This document shows positions 1 to 10,797 of a stretch of 64,000 nucleotides of DNA, one piece after another (positions within the stretch are counted from its first letter, which is position 1; the number at the start of each line of letters is the position of its first letter). This DNA comes from Klenkia marina (lineage in GTDB: Bacteria > Actinomycetota > Actinomycetes > Mycobacteriales > Geodermatophilaceae): contig NZ_FMUH01000005.1 in NCBI RefSeq assembly GCF_900101025.1, forward strand, positions 186,001 to 250,000. Reading direction: 5' to 3'. Under the pieces are notes generated by a model that ran no database searches, had not been told where the DNA came from, and was given only the letters and a program-made list of their open reading frames with translations. The position numbers and the translations under genes were made by a program.

Positions 1-3032
<3,032 letters not shown>

Positions 3033-3060
3033 GGGTACCTCACGGGGTCAACGGGTGCGG

Positions 3061-3076
3061 CTCGCCTGCGGGCGAG
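3061..3076 (-). promoter_or_regulatory. Small hairpin in the metH leader
   Basis: CTCGCC-TGCG-GGCGAG forms a perfect 6-bp stem with a tetraloop about 30 bases upstream of the metH GTG start. It does not resemble a cobalamin, SAM or SAH riboswitch that I can recognise. It may be incidental in GC-rich DNA. Confidence 0.25.
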
Positions 3077-3179
3077 TCGGCTGCGTTGCGGGGCTCCACG
3101 GTGCGACCTCTTCACCCCCATTGTGCACCTCCGCCGGTGGCGGAGGGCGGCAGCGCGCTGGCGACGTAGGCTCGGACGG

Positions 3180-4037
3180 GTGATCGACCCCACCACCGTC
3201 CCCTCCGACCTCCCCCGTCTCGACGACCCCGTCGTCGTGGTGGCCTTCGAGGGCTGGAACGACGCCGGGGACGCCGCCACCGGCGCGCTGGAGCACCTGG
3301 AGCTGATCTGGGACGCCGAGCCGCTGGCCGCGCTGGACCCCGAGGACTACTACGACTTCCAGGTCAACCGGCCCCAGGTCTCCCTCGTCGACGGCGTCAG
3401 CCGCCGCATCGAGTGGCCCACCACCCGCATCTCCGTGGCCCGCAAGCCCGCCGGGGGCACCCGCGACGTCGTCCTGGTGCGCGGCATCGAGCCGAACATG
3501 CGCTGGCGCGGCTTCTGCGCCGAGCTCATCGCCATCCTGAAGGAGCTCGACGTCTCGACCGTCGTCGCGCTGGGTGCGCTGCTGGCCGACACGCCGCACA
3601 CCCGGCCGACCCCGGTGACCGGTTCGGCCTACGACTCCGAGACCGCGCAGAAGTGGGGCCTGGAGAGCTCGAAGTACGAGGGGCCCACCGGCATCCTCGG
3701 CGTCTTCCAGGACGCCTGCGTGCAGGCCGGGCTGCCCGCGGTGAGCTTCTGGGCGGCCGTCCCGCACTACGTCTCCCAGCCGCCCTCGCCCCGGGCCACC
3801 GTCGCGCTGCTGCACCGCGTCGAGGAGGTCCTCGAGCTCACCGTGCCGCTGGGCGCCCTGCCCGAGCTGGCCGACCAGTGGGTCAAGCAGGTCGACGAGA
3901 TGGCCGCCGACGACGACGAGGTCGTCGAGTACGTGCGCTCCCTGGAGGAGCGCGCCACCGAGAGCGACCTCTCCCAGGCCGACGGCGACCAGATCGCCCG
4001 CGAGTTCGAGCGTTACCTCAAGCGCCGCGAGCAGTGA
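3180..4037 (+). CDS. PAC2 family protein
   Basis: A 285-residue protein of the PAC2 family, named after a eukaryotic proteasome assembly chaperone; the actinobacterial members (for example M. tuberculosis Rv2125) have no settled biochemical role. Family features are the opening VVVAFEGWNDAGDAA, the central VVALGALLADTPHTRP segment, and a charged helical C-terminus rich in Asp and Glu. The GTG start was chosen because the PAC2 fold begins a few residues later and upstream codons look random. It is divergent from metH as in mycobacteria and convergent with dgt. A role in proteasome assembly is only suggested by the family name. Confidence 0.9.
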   Translation: MIDPTTVPSDLPRLDDPVVVVAFEGWNDAGDAATGALEHLELIWDAEPLAALDPEDYYDFQVNRPQVSLVDGVSRRIEWPTTRISVARKPAGGTRDVVLVRGIEPNMRWRGFCAELIAILKELDVSTVVALGALLADTPHTRPTPVTGSAYDSETAQKWGLESSKYEGPTGILGVFQDACVQAGLPAVSFWAAVPHYVSQPPSPRATVALLHRVEEVLELTVPLGALPELADQWVKQVDEMAADDDEVVEYVRSLEERATESDLSQADGDQIAREFERYLKRREQ

Positions 4038-4038
4038 G

Positions 4039-4231
4039 GTGAGGAGCGGGGCCCGGAGGGTCCCCGACGAGCCTCACGGCTCTGCCCGACGACGGGAGGG
4101 GTGAGGCACGATCCCCTCCCCGAGGAGGGCGCAGCCACGCTCGTCGCAGGTGGGGAACGGCTCCGGGCCGCGGTGCGGCCCGGAGGGTCGCCGGAGGCAT
4201 CGTCGGGGACCCTCCGGGCCCCGCTCCTCAC
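4039..4231. repeat. Perfect 32-bp inverted repeat filling a convergent intergenic region
   Basis: The arms 4039-4070 and 4200-4231 are exact reverse complements over 32 bases. They begin two bases after the stop of the PAC2 gene and end three bases before the stop of dgt. Each arm can fold on itself around CCCGGAGGG, which would make a terminator-like hairpin for each gene. The 129-base interior holds a second perfect hairpin, CTCCGGGCCGC-GGT-GCGGCCCGGAG (4161-4185). No ORF or transposase is inside. It could be a pair of opposed terminators or a small non-autonomous palindromic element. Confidence 0.85.
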
Positions 4232-4234
4232 GAC

Positions 4235-5257
4235 TCAGGGCAAGAGCGGGCGCATGCGGTTCGTTGCGTCCTCGTCGAAGAGGCGGTCGTGGGTGGTGAG
4301 GGCGTAGCGGTCGGTCATGCCGGTGACGTGGTCGACGACCTGGGTCATCGTGTCGGCCTCGGTGTCGCGGTAGGTGTCGGGGATCTGCTCCGGGTGGGCG
4401 AGGTAGTGCTCGACCAGCCGGCGGATGACGTCGACGGCCACGTGCTTCTGGCCGGCCGCGACCTCCGAGCCGTAGACCCGCTCGAACATGAACGCCCGCA
4501 GCTCGTGCATCGCCTCCAGCGGCTCGGCGGCCATGACCACCCGGCCACCGTCGGCGAGGCTGCCGGCCACGACGGCATCGATCATCGAGCCGACCATCTG
4601 GCTGCCCGGCTCGCCGAACACCTGCCGCGCCCGGGTCGGGAGGTCACCGGGGCGCAGCACCCCGGCCCGGACGGCGTCGAGCGCGTCGTGGGACAGGTAG
4701 CCGATGCGGTCGGCGTAGCGCACGCACTCGGCCTCGCGGGTGGTCGGCGGCGGGTCGATCTTCCAGCTGTGCGCCCGCACGCCGTCGCGGACCTCCCACG
4801 TGAGGTTGAGGTCCTCGAGCCGCTCGACGATGCGCACGCCCTGCGCGGCGTGGTGCCAGCCGCCGGGGACGTAGGGGTCGAGCGCCTCCTCGCCGATGTG
4901 GCCGAACGGTGAGTGGCCGACGTCGTGCCCCAGCGCGATGGCCTCGGCCAGCGTCTCGTTCAGCCCGAGCGCGGCCGCCAGCGACCGCGCCACCTGGGTG
5001 ACCTGCAGCGTGTGGGTCAGCCGGGTGACGAAGTGGTCGCCGTCGGGGTGCAGGAAGACCTGGGTCTTGTGCTTGAGCCGGCGGAAGGCCTTGGCGTGCA
5101 GGATGCGGTCGCGGTCGCGCTCGTACGCCGTCCGCAGCGGGTCCTCGGGCTCGGGACGCGCACGCCCCCGGCCGGCGGTCGAGCGGGCCGCGCCCGGCGC
5201 GAGCAGCTGCTCGGCCGCCTCGCGGGCGGCCCGGTCGGTCAGCCGGAACGAGGACAC
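4235..5257 (-). CDS. dgt: dGTP triphosphohydrolase (HD domain)
   Basis: Deoxyguanosinetriphosphate triphosphohydrolase-like protein of 340 residues, expected to hydrolyse dNTPs to deoxynucleosides and tripolyphosphate. Visible features: FRRLKHKTQVF (about 58-68), metal ligand His in RLTHTLQ (about 82), the HD pair in LGHDVGHSPFGH (111-112), and a later Asp in VRYADRIGYLSHD. The GTG start four bases after the mshC stop gives the usual family N-terminus (SSFRLTDRAAREAAEQ). It lies directly downstream of mshC on the same strand and is probably co-transcribed, which says little about function. Identification is solid; substrate preference is not visible. Confidence 0.93.
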   Translation of the reverse strand: MSSFRLTDRAAREAAEQLLAPGAARSTAGRGRARPEPEDPLRTAYERDRDRILHAKAFRRLKHKTQVFLHPDGDHFVTRLTHTLQVTQVARSLAAALGLNETLAEAIALGHDVGHSPFGHIGEEALDPYVPGGWHHAAQGVRIVERLEDLNLTWEVRDGVRAHSWKIDPPPTTREAECVRYADRIGYLSHDALDAVRAGVLRPGDLPTRARQVFGEPGSQMVGSMIDAVVAGSLADGGRVVMAAEPLEAMHELRAFMFERVYGSEVAAGQKHVAVDVIRRLVEHYLAHPEQIPDTYRDTEADTMTQVVDHVTGMTDRYALTTHDRLFDEDATNRMRPLLP

Positions 5258-5261
5258 GGGA

Positions 5262-6509
5262 CTACAGCGCGATGCCGAGCAGCGCGTCGACGGCGTCGCG
5301 GACGACGTCGGGGGCGCCCTCGTCCTGCTCGGCGGGCTCGCCACCGGCCAGGGTCGTGGCGGCCCAGGCGTCGACGGCGGCGATGGCGCCGGGTGAGTCG
5401 AGGTCGTCGGCCAGCCGCTCGCGCACGGACGCCAGCACCTCGGCGGCGCAGGCACCCGAGCGCCGGGTGACGGCCTCGCGCCAGGTGGCCAGCCGCCGCT
5501 CGGCGTCGGCGAGCAGGTCGGGGGTCCAGGCGCGGTCGGTGCGGTAGTGGCCGCTCAGCAGCGCCAACCGGATGGCCATGGGGTCGACGCCGTCGCCGCG
5601 CAGCCGCGAGACGAAGACCAGGTTGCCGCGGCTCTTGCTCATCTTCTCGCCGTCGAGCCCAATCATCGCCGCGTGCACGTAGGCGTACGCGAAGGGCTTC
5701 TCACCGGTCAACGACTCGGCGTGCACCGCGGAGAACTCGTGGTGCGGGAAGACCAGGTCGCTGCCGCCGGCCTGGACGTCGAAGCCCATGCCGATGGTGC
5801 CCAGCGCGATCGAGGCGCACTCGACGTGCCAGCCGGGCCGGCCCGCGACGCCCTGCGGCCCGGGCCAGGACGGCTCGCCCTCGCGCGCCCCGCGCCACAG
5901 CAGGGGGTCCAGCCGGTTGCGCTTGCCCGGGCGGTCGGGGTCGCCGCCGCGCTCGGCGGAGAAGCGCAGCATCGTGGCCTCGTCGTAGCCGCTCTCGCCG
6001 CCGAAGCCGGGCGCCTGGGCGATGTCCTGGTAGACGTCGCCGGTGCCGTCGTCGATCGTGTAGGTCAGCCCGGCGGCCTGCAGCTCCTCGACGTGGGCCA
6101 CGATCTGCGGGATGGCCTCGACGGCGCCGACGTAGTCCTCGGGCGGCAGCACGCGCAGCGCGGTCATGTCCTCGCGGAACAGCGCGGTCTCGCGCATGCC
6201 CAGCACGACCCAGTCCTCGCCGTCGCGGTTCGCCCGCTCGAACAGCGGGTCGTCGACGTCGGTGACGTTCTGCACGTAGTGCACGGCGTGCCCGAGGTCG
6301 CGCCACATGCGGTTGACCAGGTCGAAGGCCAGGTAGGTGGCGGCGTGGCCCAGGTGCGTGGCGTCGTAGGGCGTGATGCCGCAGACGTACATCTTCGCGA
6401 CCGGGCCGGGCTGGGTCTGCACGACCTCGCGGCGGGCGGTGTCGTGCAACCGCAGGGCGGGACCGTTCCCGGGCAGGGACGGCAGGAGGGGGGCGGGCCA
6501 GCTGAGCAC
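5262..6509 (-). CDS. mshC: Cysteine--GlcN-Ins ligase of mycothiol synthesis
   Basis: ATP-dependent ligase joining L-cysteine to glucosaminyl-inositol, the third step of mycothiol synthesis (cytosolic). At 415 residues it is a cysteinyl-tRNA synthetase paralogue. The MshC-type signature [13 protein letters not shown] (43-55, Cys43 as zinc ligand) replaces the CysS HIGH box; other features are WHVECASIA (second zinc ligand), the FPHHE motif and KMSKS (289-293). There is no C-terminal tRNA-anticodon domain, unlike CysS. The GTG start matches the family N-terminus (MLSWPAP). It heads a same-strand block with SCO1664-like, DUF3090 and phosphomutase-like genes upstream, an arrangement conserved in Streptomyces and mycobacteria. 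Confidence 0.96.
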   Translation of the reverse strand: MLSWPAPLLPSLPGNGPALRLHDTARREVVQTQPGPVAKMYVCGITPYDATHLGHAATYLAFDLVNRMWRDLGHAVHYVQNVTDVDDPLFERANRDGEDWVVLGMRETALFREDMTALRVLPPEDYVGAVEAIPQIVAHVEELQAAGLTYTIDDGTGDVYQDIAQAPGFGGESGYDEATMLRFSAERGGDPDRPGKRNRLDPLLWRGAREGEPSWPGPQGVAGRPGWHVECASIALGTIGMGFDVQAGGSDLVFPHHEFSAVHAESLTGEKPFAYAYVHAAMIGLDGEKMSKSRGNLVFVSRLRGDGVDPMAIRLALLSGHYRTDRAWTPDLLADAERRLATWREAVTRRSGACAAEVLASVRERLADDLDSPGAIAAVDAWAATTLAGGEPAEQDEGAPDVVRDAVDALLGIAL

Positions 6510-6601
6510 GGGGCGAGCCTACGGCGGGGGTCCGACAGCACCGGGTCCGCACCGGTGCACCCGTCCCGTCGACGGAGCTGCGCGTCCATCAGCGCACTCA
6601 G

Positions 6602-6660
6602 GGCAAGGGATCCCTTCCACCACGCGGAGCGGCCATCCAGTACGGAAGGGCTTCCCTGCC
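6602..6660. repeat. Intergenic imperfect palindrome, copy 1 of a two-copy family
   Basis: Between mshC and the SCO1664-like gene. The arms 6602-6618 (GGCAAGGGATCCCTTCC) and 6644-6660 (GGAAGGGCTTCCCTGCC) pair at 14 of 17 positions and enclose ACCACGCGGAGCGG. The same core occurs at 12751-12823 (AAGGGATCCCTT, CCACCACG, CGGAGCGG), so the two are members of one repeat family. It contains no ORF. Confidence 0.75.
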
Positions 6661-6706
6661 TCGGGCCACCCCCGGCCGGGGACGATCGCCGGCAGGAGGG
6701 GCCAGC

Positions 6707-7624
6707 TCAGAAGGGCGGCCAGGGCAGGGCGGGCCAGTCGCCGCTGGGCTCGGGGTGTCGGCCGGTGCGCAGCAGGTCGGCCACCCGCTGCTGGGTCCGG
6801 CGCACCTCGGTGCGGGTCAGGTGCTCGTGCAGCTGCTCACCCAGGTCGCCGCGCAGCTGCTCGGTCAGCCGCTCGAGCACCTCGAGGGCCTCGGCAGTGA
6901 GCGGCTGGCCGGCCCAGCGCCACAGCAGGGTGCGCAGCTTGGGGTCGGACGAGAAGCAGATGCCGTGGTCGACGCCGTACACGTGGCCGTCGACCATCGG
7001 GATCATGTGGCCGCCCTTGCGGTCGGCGTTGTTCACCACCGCGTCGAAGACCGCCATGCGGCGCAGCGCGGGGACGTCGCGGCGCACGAAGGTGGGCATG
7101 TCGACCGTGGGGTCGGCGTGCTGCCACAGCTGCACCATGCCCGGGCCGAACGGCCCGTCGCGAAGCACCGTGGGCGGCACGACCCGCCAGCCGGTGGCCT
7201 CGGAGACCAGGTAGGCGCTGATCTCGCGCCCGGCCAGCGTGCCGTCGGGGAAGTCCCACAGCGGCCGCTCACCGCGCACGGGCTTGTAGATGCACTCCCC
7301 CGCCAGCCGGTCGGTGCGGATCGCCCCGATGAGGCTGACGTTCGAGGCGTCGAGCAGCCGGCCCTCGAGGTCGAGCTCGCCGTCGAGCAGCAGGGTGCGC
7401 GCCTGGGCGTCGTCGGCGGGTCGGTCGCGGTCGCCGTGGTCGAAGGACAGGCCCTCGACCTCGCGGGTCCCGCCGTCCTCGTCCGGCTCGTCGAGGTCGT
7501 CGTCGTCCTCGTACTCGTCCTCGGACAGGTCGTCGAGGTCGCCGTCGAGGAAGGCGTCCACCAGCTCGTCCCCCGTCCGCGGCGCCGGCTCGGTCAGCGC
7601 CGGTACCCGTTCTGCCGGGGGCAC
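6707..7624 (-). CDS. SCO1664 family protein (PI3/4-kinase-like fold)
   Basis: About 305 residues; belongs to the actinobacterial SCO1664 family, whose sequence relates distantly to phosphatidylinositol 3/4-kinase catalytic domains, with no proven reaction. The N-terminus is strikingly acidic (LSEDEYEDDDDLDEPDED), followed by GECIYKPVRGERPLWDFPDG (nucleotide-binding lysine candidate) and the kinase-like loop AVVNNADRKGGHM with VYGVDHGICF after it. The start is uncertain: the GTG at 7624 overlaps the DUF3090 gene by 31 bases, and a GTG at 7657 is also in frame. It always seems to travel with DUF3090, the phosphomutase-like gene and mshC, which suggests a shared pathway, but none is established. 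Confidence 0.85.
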   Translation of the reverse strand: MPPAERVPALTEPAPRTGDELVDAFLDGDLDDLSEDEYEDDDDLDEPDEDGGTREVEGLSFDHGDRDRPADDAQARTLLLDGELDLEGRLLDASNVSLIGAIRTDRLAGECIYKPVRGERPLWDFPDGTLAGREISAYLVSEATGWRVVPPTVLRDGPFGPGMVQLWQHADPTVDMPTFVRRDVPALRRMAVFDAVVNNADRKGGHMIPMVDGHVYGVDHGICFSSDPKLRTLLWRWAGQPLTAEALEVLERLTEQLRGDLGEQLHEHLTRTEVRRTQQRVADLLRTGRHPEPSGDWPALPWPPF

Positions 7625-8145
7625 ACGTGCCCGGAGGGGTCCAGCGGCATCGAGCACAGCGGGCAGGAGGGCCGGCCCGCCGAGACCACGCGGCGGGCCC
7701 GGGCGACGAACCCGCGGGCGGCGGCGGGCGTGATGACCACGCGCAGGGCGTCGGGGCCCTCGTCGGCGTCGGACAGGATGGCGTCCTCGTCGATGGGCTC
7801 CTCGCCGGCGGCCACGGCCTCGACCACGACGGCCTGGGCCTCGCCGTCCCAGGCCAGGCCCATGGCGGCGACGCGGAACTCCTCCTCGACCGGGGCGGTG
7901 AGCGGGTCGAGGTCGTCGACGTCGGCGTCGGGCGGCACCACGGTGGTGGCGCGGGTGGCGACCTCGTCGAGGAGCTCGCTCATGCGCTCGGCGAGCACCT
8001 CGACCTGCGACTTCTCCAGGGCCACGCTGATCACCCGGCCGGCCTCGTCGCTGGCCTGCAGGTAGAAGGTGCGGTCACCGGGCTGGCCGACGGTGCCCGC
8101 GACGAAGCGGACGGGGCGTTCGAAGAGGAAGACCTGGCGTGGCAC
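7594..8145 (-). CDS. DUF3090 family protein
   Basis: A 183-residue conserved actinobacterial protein (M. tuberculosis Rv2134c family) of unknown function. The family signature is clear: the N-terminus MPRQVFLFERPVRFVAGTVG and the middle segment FRVAAMGLAWDG. The C-terminus carries four possible metal ligands (CPLCSMPLDPSGHVCPRQNG). The ATG start fits the family, and the gene follows the phosphomutase-like gene by ten bases. Its overlap with the SCO1664-like gene indicates translational coupling. The C-terminal CxxC...H...C set could bind zinc (inference). Confidence 0.92.
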   Translation of the reverse strand: MPRQVFLFERPVRFVAGTVGQPGDRTFYLQASDEAGRVISVALEKSQVEVLAERMSELLDEVATRATTVVPPDADVDDLDPLTAPVEEEFRVAAMGLAWDGEAQAVVVEAVAAGEEPIDEDAILSDADEGPDALRVVITPAAARGFVARARRVVSAGRPSCPLCSMPLDPSGHVCPRQNGYRR

Positions 8146-8155
8146 GGCGACGAGG

Positions 8156-8860
8156 TTACGCGCCGCCGGGGCCCGCGCCGCCCCCGACGACGGCGTCCGA
8201 GGAGGCCTTCCGGGACCGGCGGGCCTTCTTCTTCGGCGGGATGAGCGCGCTGACGTCGCCGCCGGAGTCGTTGACCCGCAGCACGAACGGACGGGTCTCG
8301 GTGTAGCTGATCACCGAGATCGAGGCGGGGTCGGCGACGATGCGCTGGAAGGAGTCCAGGTGCATGCCGTAGGCGTCGGCCAGCACCGCCTTGATGACGT
8401 CGCCGTGGGTGCAGGCCAGCCAGACGGCGTCGGGGCCCAGCCGGGCGTTCCAGTCGCGGACGGCGGCCACCGCGCGCGCCTGGGTCTGCGCCAGCCCCTC
8501 GCCCTCGGGGCCGGGGAAGACGGCGGCGGAGGGGTGCTGCTGCACGACCTTCCACAGCGGCTCCTTGAGCAGCTCCTTGATCGGCCGGCCGGTCCAGTCG
8601 CCGTAGCGGCACTCCCCCAGCCGGTCGTCGGTCTGCAGCTCGAGCTCGCGCCCGGCCAGCACCGCGCCCGCCGTCTGCTGGCAGCGCTCCAGCGGGCTGG
8701 ACACGACCGCGGCCAGCGGTACGTCGGCGAGCCGGGCGCCGACGGCGGCGACCTGCTCCTGCCCCTTCTCGTCGAGCTGGACCCCGGGGGTCCACCCGGC
8801 CAGCAGCCCGGAGGCGTTCGCCGTGGTGCGGCCGTGGCGCAGGAGGATCACGGTGGTCAT
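8156..8860 (-). CDS. Histidine phosphatase family protein (MSMEG_4193-type)
   Basis: A 234-residue member of the phosphoglycerate mutase/histidine phosphatase superfamily. The phosphohistidine motif LLRHGRT lies at residues 7-13, with SSPLERCQQTA as second conserved block and the second catalytic His in ACTHGDVIKAV. The family matches the actinobacterial MSMEG_4193/Rv2135c group, annotated as a putative phosphomutase; the substrate is unknown. The C-terminal tail is basic (PKKKARRSRKASS), then Gly-rich. First gene of the block that continues with DUF3090, SCO1664-like and mshC, so a promoter is expected in the 91 bases between it and uppP. Confidence 0.92.
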   Translation of the reverse strand: MTTVILLRHGRTTANASGLLAGWTPGVQLDEKGQEQVAAVGARLADVPLAAVVSSPLERCQQTAGAVLAGRELELQTDDRLGECRYGDWTGRPIKELLKEPLWKVVQQHPSAAVFPGPEGEGLAQTQARAVAAVRDWNARLGPDAVWLACTHGDVIKAVLADAYGMHLDSFQRIVADPASISVISYTETRPFVLRVNDSGGDVSALIPPKKKARRSRKASSDAVVGGGAGPGGA

Positions 8861-8951
8861 CGGGCTTGCCTCCGGTTCACGGCCCCGAGCAGGGGCCCGA
8901 CGCGAGCTTGCGAGCGGTGGGGAGCTCGGGGTCCTTCCCCGTCCCTCGAGG

Positions 8952-9767
8952 TTAGGGCGTCAAGACACCGGCGCCGACGGCGGCGAGCAGCAGCAGGCCC
9001 AGGACGACCCGGTAGACCACGAACGGGGTGAACGTGCCGCGCTCGAGGTAGCGCAGCAGCCAGGCGATGACGGCGAACCCGACGCCGAAGGCGATGACGG
9101 TGGCCAGGACGGTCGGGCCCCAGGCCACGCCGCCGCCGATGGACTCGTAGGCCTGGAAGAACCCCGACCCCAGGACGGCGGGGATGGCGAGCAGGAACGA
9201 GTACCGGGCGGCCGCGGCTCGCGAGTAGCCGAGGAACAGGCCCATCGTGATCGTGCCGCCCGACCGCGACACGCCGGGGATCAGCGCGGCCGCCTGGGCC
9301 AGTCCGTACAGCACGCCGTGGCCCACGGTGAGGTCGGTGAGCTGGCGCTGCTTGGAACCGATGCGGTCGGCTGCGTAGAGGACCAGGGAGAACACCACCA
9401 GGGCGATGGCGATGATCCGCAGGTCGCGGAACGTGGTCTCGATCTGGTCCTGGAACAGCAGGCCCAGCACCACGATGGGGATCGAGCCGATAATGATCAG
9501 CCAACCCATGCGGGCGTCGGCCTCGCGGCGCAGCTCCTTGCGCCCCAGGGACAGCGTCCAGGTGCGGATGATGCGCCAGATGTCGTGCCGGAAGTAGATG
9601 AGCACCGCGAGCTCGGTGCCGATCTGGGTGATCGCGGTGAACGCCGCCCCCGGGTCGTCCCAGCCGAACAGGGCGCCGACCACCCGTAGGTGCGCGCTGG
9701 AGGAGATCGGCAGGAACTCCGTGAGCCCCTGCACGAGTCCGAGGACGACTGCTTCTACCCAACCCAC
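8952..9767 (-). CDS. uppP: Undecaprenyl-diphosphate phosphatase
   Basis: Integral membrane BacA/UppP family enzyme that dephosphorylates undecaprenyl diphosphate to recycle the lipid carrier for peptidoglycan; overexpression of family members gives bacitracin resistance. 271 residues with about eight membrane segments. The family signatures are present: GLVQGLTEFLPISSSAHL near the N-terminus and PGVSRSGGTITMGL in the middle. The GTG start gives the canonical beginning MGWVEAVVLGLVQG. It is upstream of the phosphomutase-like gene on the same strand, the same neighbourhood as M. tuberculosis uppP (Rv2136c), and divergent from the aldo/keto reductase. Confidence 0.96.
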   Translation of the reverse strand: MGWVEAVVLGLVQGLTEFLPISSSAHLRVVGALFGWDDPGAAFTAITQIGTELAVLIYFRHDIWRIIRTWTLSLGRKELRREADARMGWLIIIGSIPIVVLGLLFQDQIETTFRDLRIIAIALVVFSLVLYAADRIGSKQRQLTDLTVGHGVLYGLAQAAALIPGVSRSGGTITMGLFLGYSRAAAARYSFLLAIPAVLGSGFFQAYESIGGGVAWGPTVLATVIAFGVGFAVIAWLLRYLERGTFTPFVVYRVVLGLLLLAAVGAGVLTP

Positions 9768-9819
9768 GGAGCGGCAGCCTACGGATGCTCCCTGGGGGTT
9801 CCCGGTAGGTTGACCCCTC

Positions 9820-10797
9820 GTGGAACAGCGGGCGTTGGGGCACAGCGGCCTGGTGGTCTCCCGGCTCGCGCTGGGCACGATGACCTGGGGCCGGGACACC
9901 GACGAGGACGAGGCCGCCATGCAGCTCACCGCCTTCGTCGACGCCGGGGGGACCCTGGTCGACACCGCCGACGTCTACGTCGACGGCGAGTCCGAGCGCA
10001 CGCTGGGCCGGCTGCTGAGCGACGTCGTCCCGCGCGACGACGTCCTGGTCGCCACCAAGGCCGTGGGCCGTACACGCACCGGCGCCATGGGCCGCGGCGC
10101 GTCGCGGGGGCACCTGCTGGCCGCCCTCGACGCCTCGCTCGAGCGGCTGGGCCTGGACCACGTCGACCTGTGGCAGCTGCACTCGTGGGACGAGCACACC
10201 CCCCTCGAGGAGACCCTGGCCGCGCTGGACACCGCGGTGAGCAGCGGGCGCACCCGCTACGTCGGGGTCAGCAACTTCACCGGCTGGCAGACCGCCCAGG
10301 CCGCCACCTGGCAGAAGGCGTGGCCGGGCCGGGCGCCGATCGTCAGCACCCAGATGGAGTACTCGCTGCTGCAGCGCGGGGTCGAGCGCGAGGTCGTGCC
10401 CGCCGCCGAGGCGCTGGGCATCGGCCTGCTGCCGTGGTCCCCCCTCGGCCGCGGGCTGCTCACCGGCAAGTACCGGCACACCACGCCCAGCGACAGCCGC
10501 GGCGCCTCGGCCCAGTGGTCGGGCTTCGTCGACGGACTGCGCTCCTCGGCCACCGACCGCGTGGTCGAGGCCGTCTGCACCGCCGCGCAGGGCCTGCACA
10601 CCGTGCCGCTGGCGGTCGCCCTGGCCTGGCTGCGCGACCGGCCCGGCGTCGTCGCCCCCGTGGTCGGCGCCCGCACGGCCGCCCAGCTGCAGGTGAGCCT
10701 GGACGCCGAGGAGGTCACCCTGCCCGCGGCGATCCGGTTCGCCCTCGACGAGGTGTCGGCGCCGCACACGTCGTACCCCGACCGCCGTCCCGGATGA
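9820..10797 (+). CDS. Aldo/keto reductase
   Basis: A 325-residue NADPH-dependent aldo/keto reductase of unknown substrate. The catalytic set is visible: Asp and Tyr in LVDTADVY (about 50-57), Lys in VATKAVG, His in DLWQLHSWD. The cofactor-side segments GLLPWSPLGRGLLTGKY and PVVGARTAAQL match the family. The GTG start agrees with the N-terminus MEQRALGHSGLVVSRLALGT. Its stop overlaps the start of the following helicase gene (ATGA), so the two are translationally coupled, although a functional link is not obvious. Confidence 0.93.
   Translation: MEQRALGHSGLVVSRLALGTMTWGRDTDEDEAAMQLTAFVDAGGTLVDTADVYVDGESERTLGRLLSDVVPRDDVLVATKAVGRTRTGAMGRGASRGHLLAALDASLERLGLDHVDLWQLHSWDEHTPLEETLAALDTAVSSGRTRYVGVSNFTGWQTAQAATWQKAWPGRAPIVSTQMEYSLLQRGVEREVVPAAEALGIGLLPWSPLGRGLLTGKYRHTTPSDSRGASAQWSGFVDGLRSSATDRVVEAVCTAAQGLHTVPLAVALAWLRDRPGVVAPVVGARTAAQLQVSLDAEEVTLPAAIRFALDEVSAPHTSYPDRRPG

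Noticed and set aside
3033-3179. Cobalamin, SAM or SAH riboswitch upstream of metH
   Set aside because: No B12-box or other recognisable core in the 147-base leader; only a 6-bp hairpin is visible.
8861-8951. GC-rich stretch with CGAGCTTGCGAGC between uppP and the phosphomutase-like gene
   Set aside because: It has short partial palindromes but no extended stem; too weak to call a terminator or repeat.
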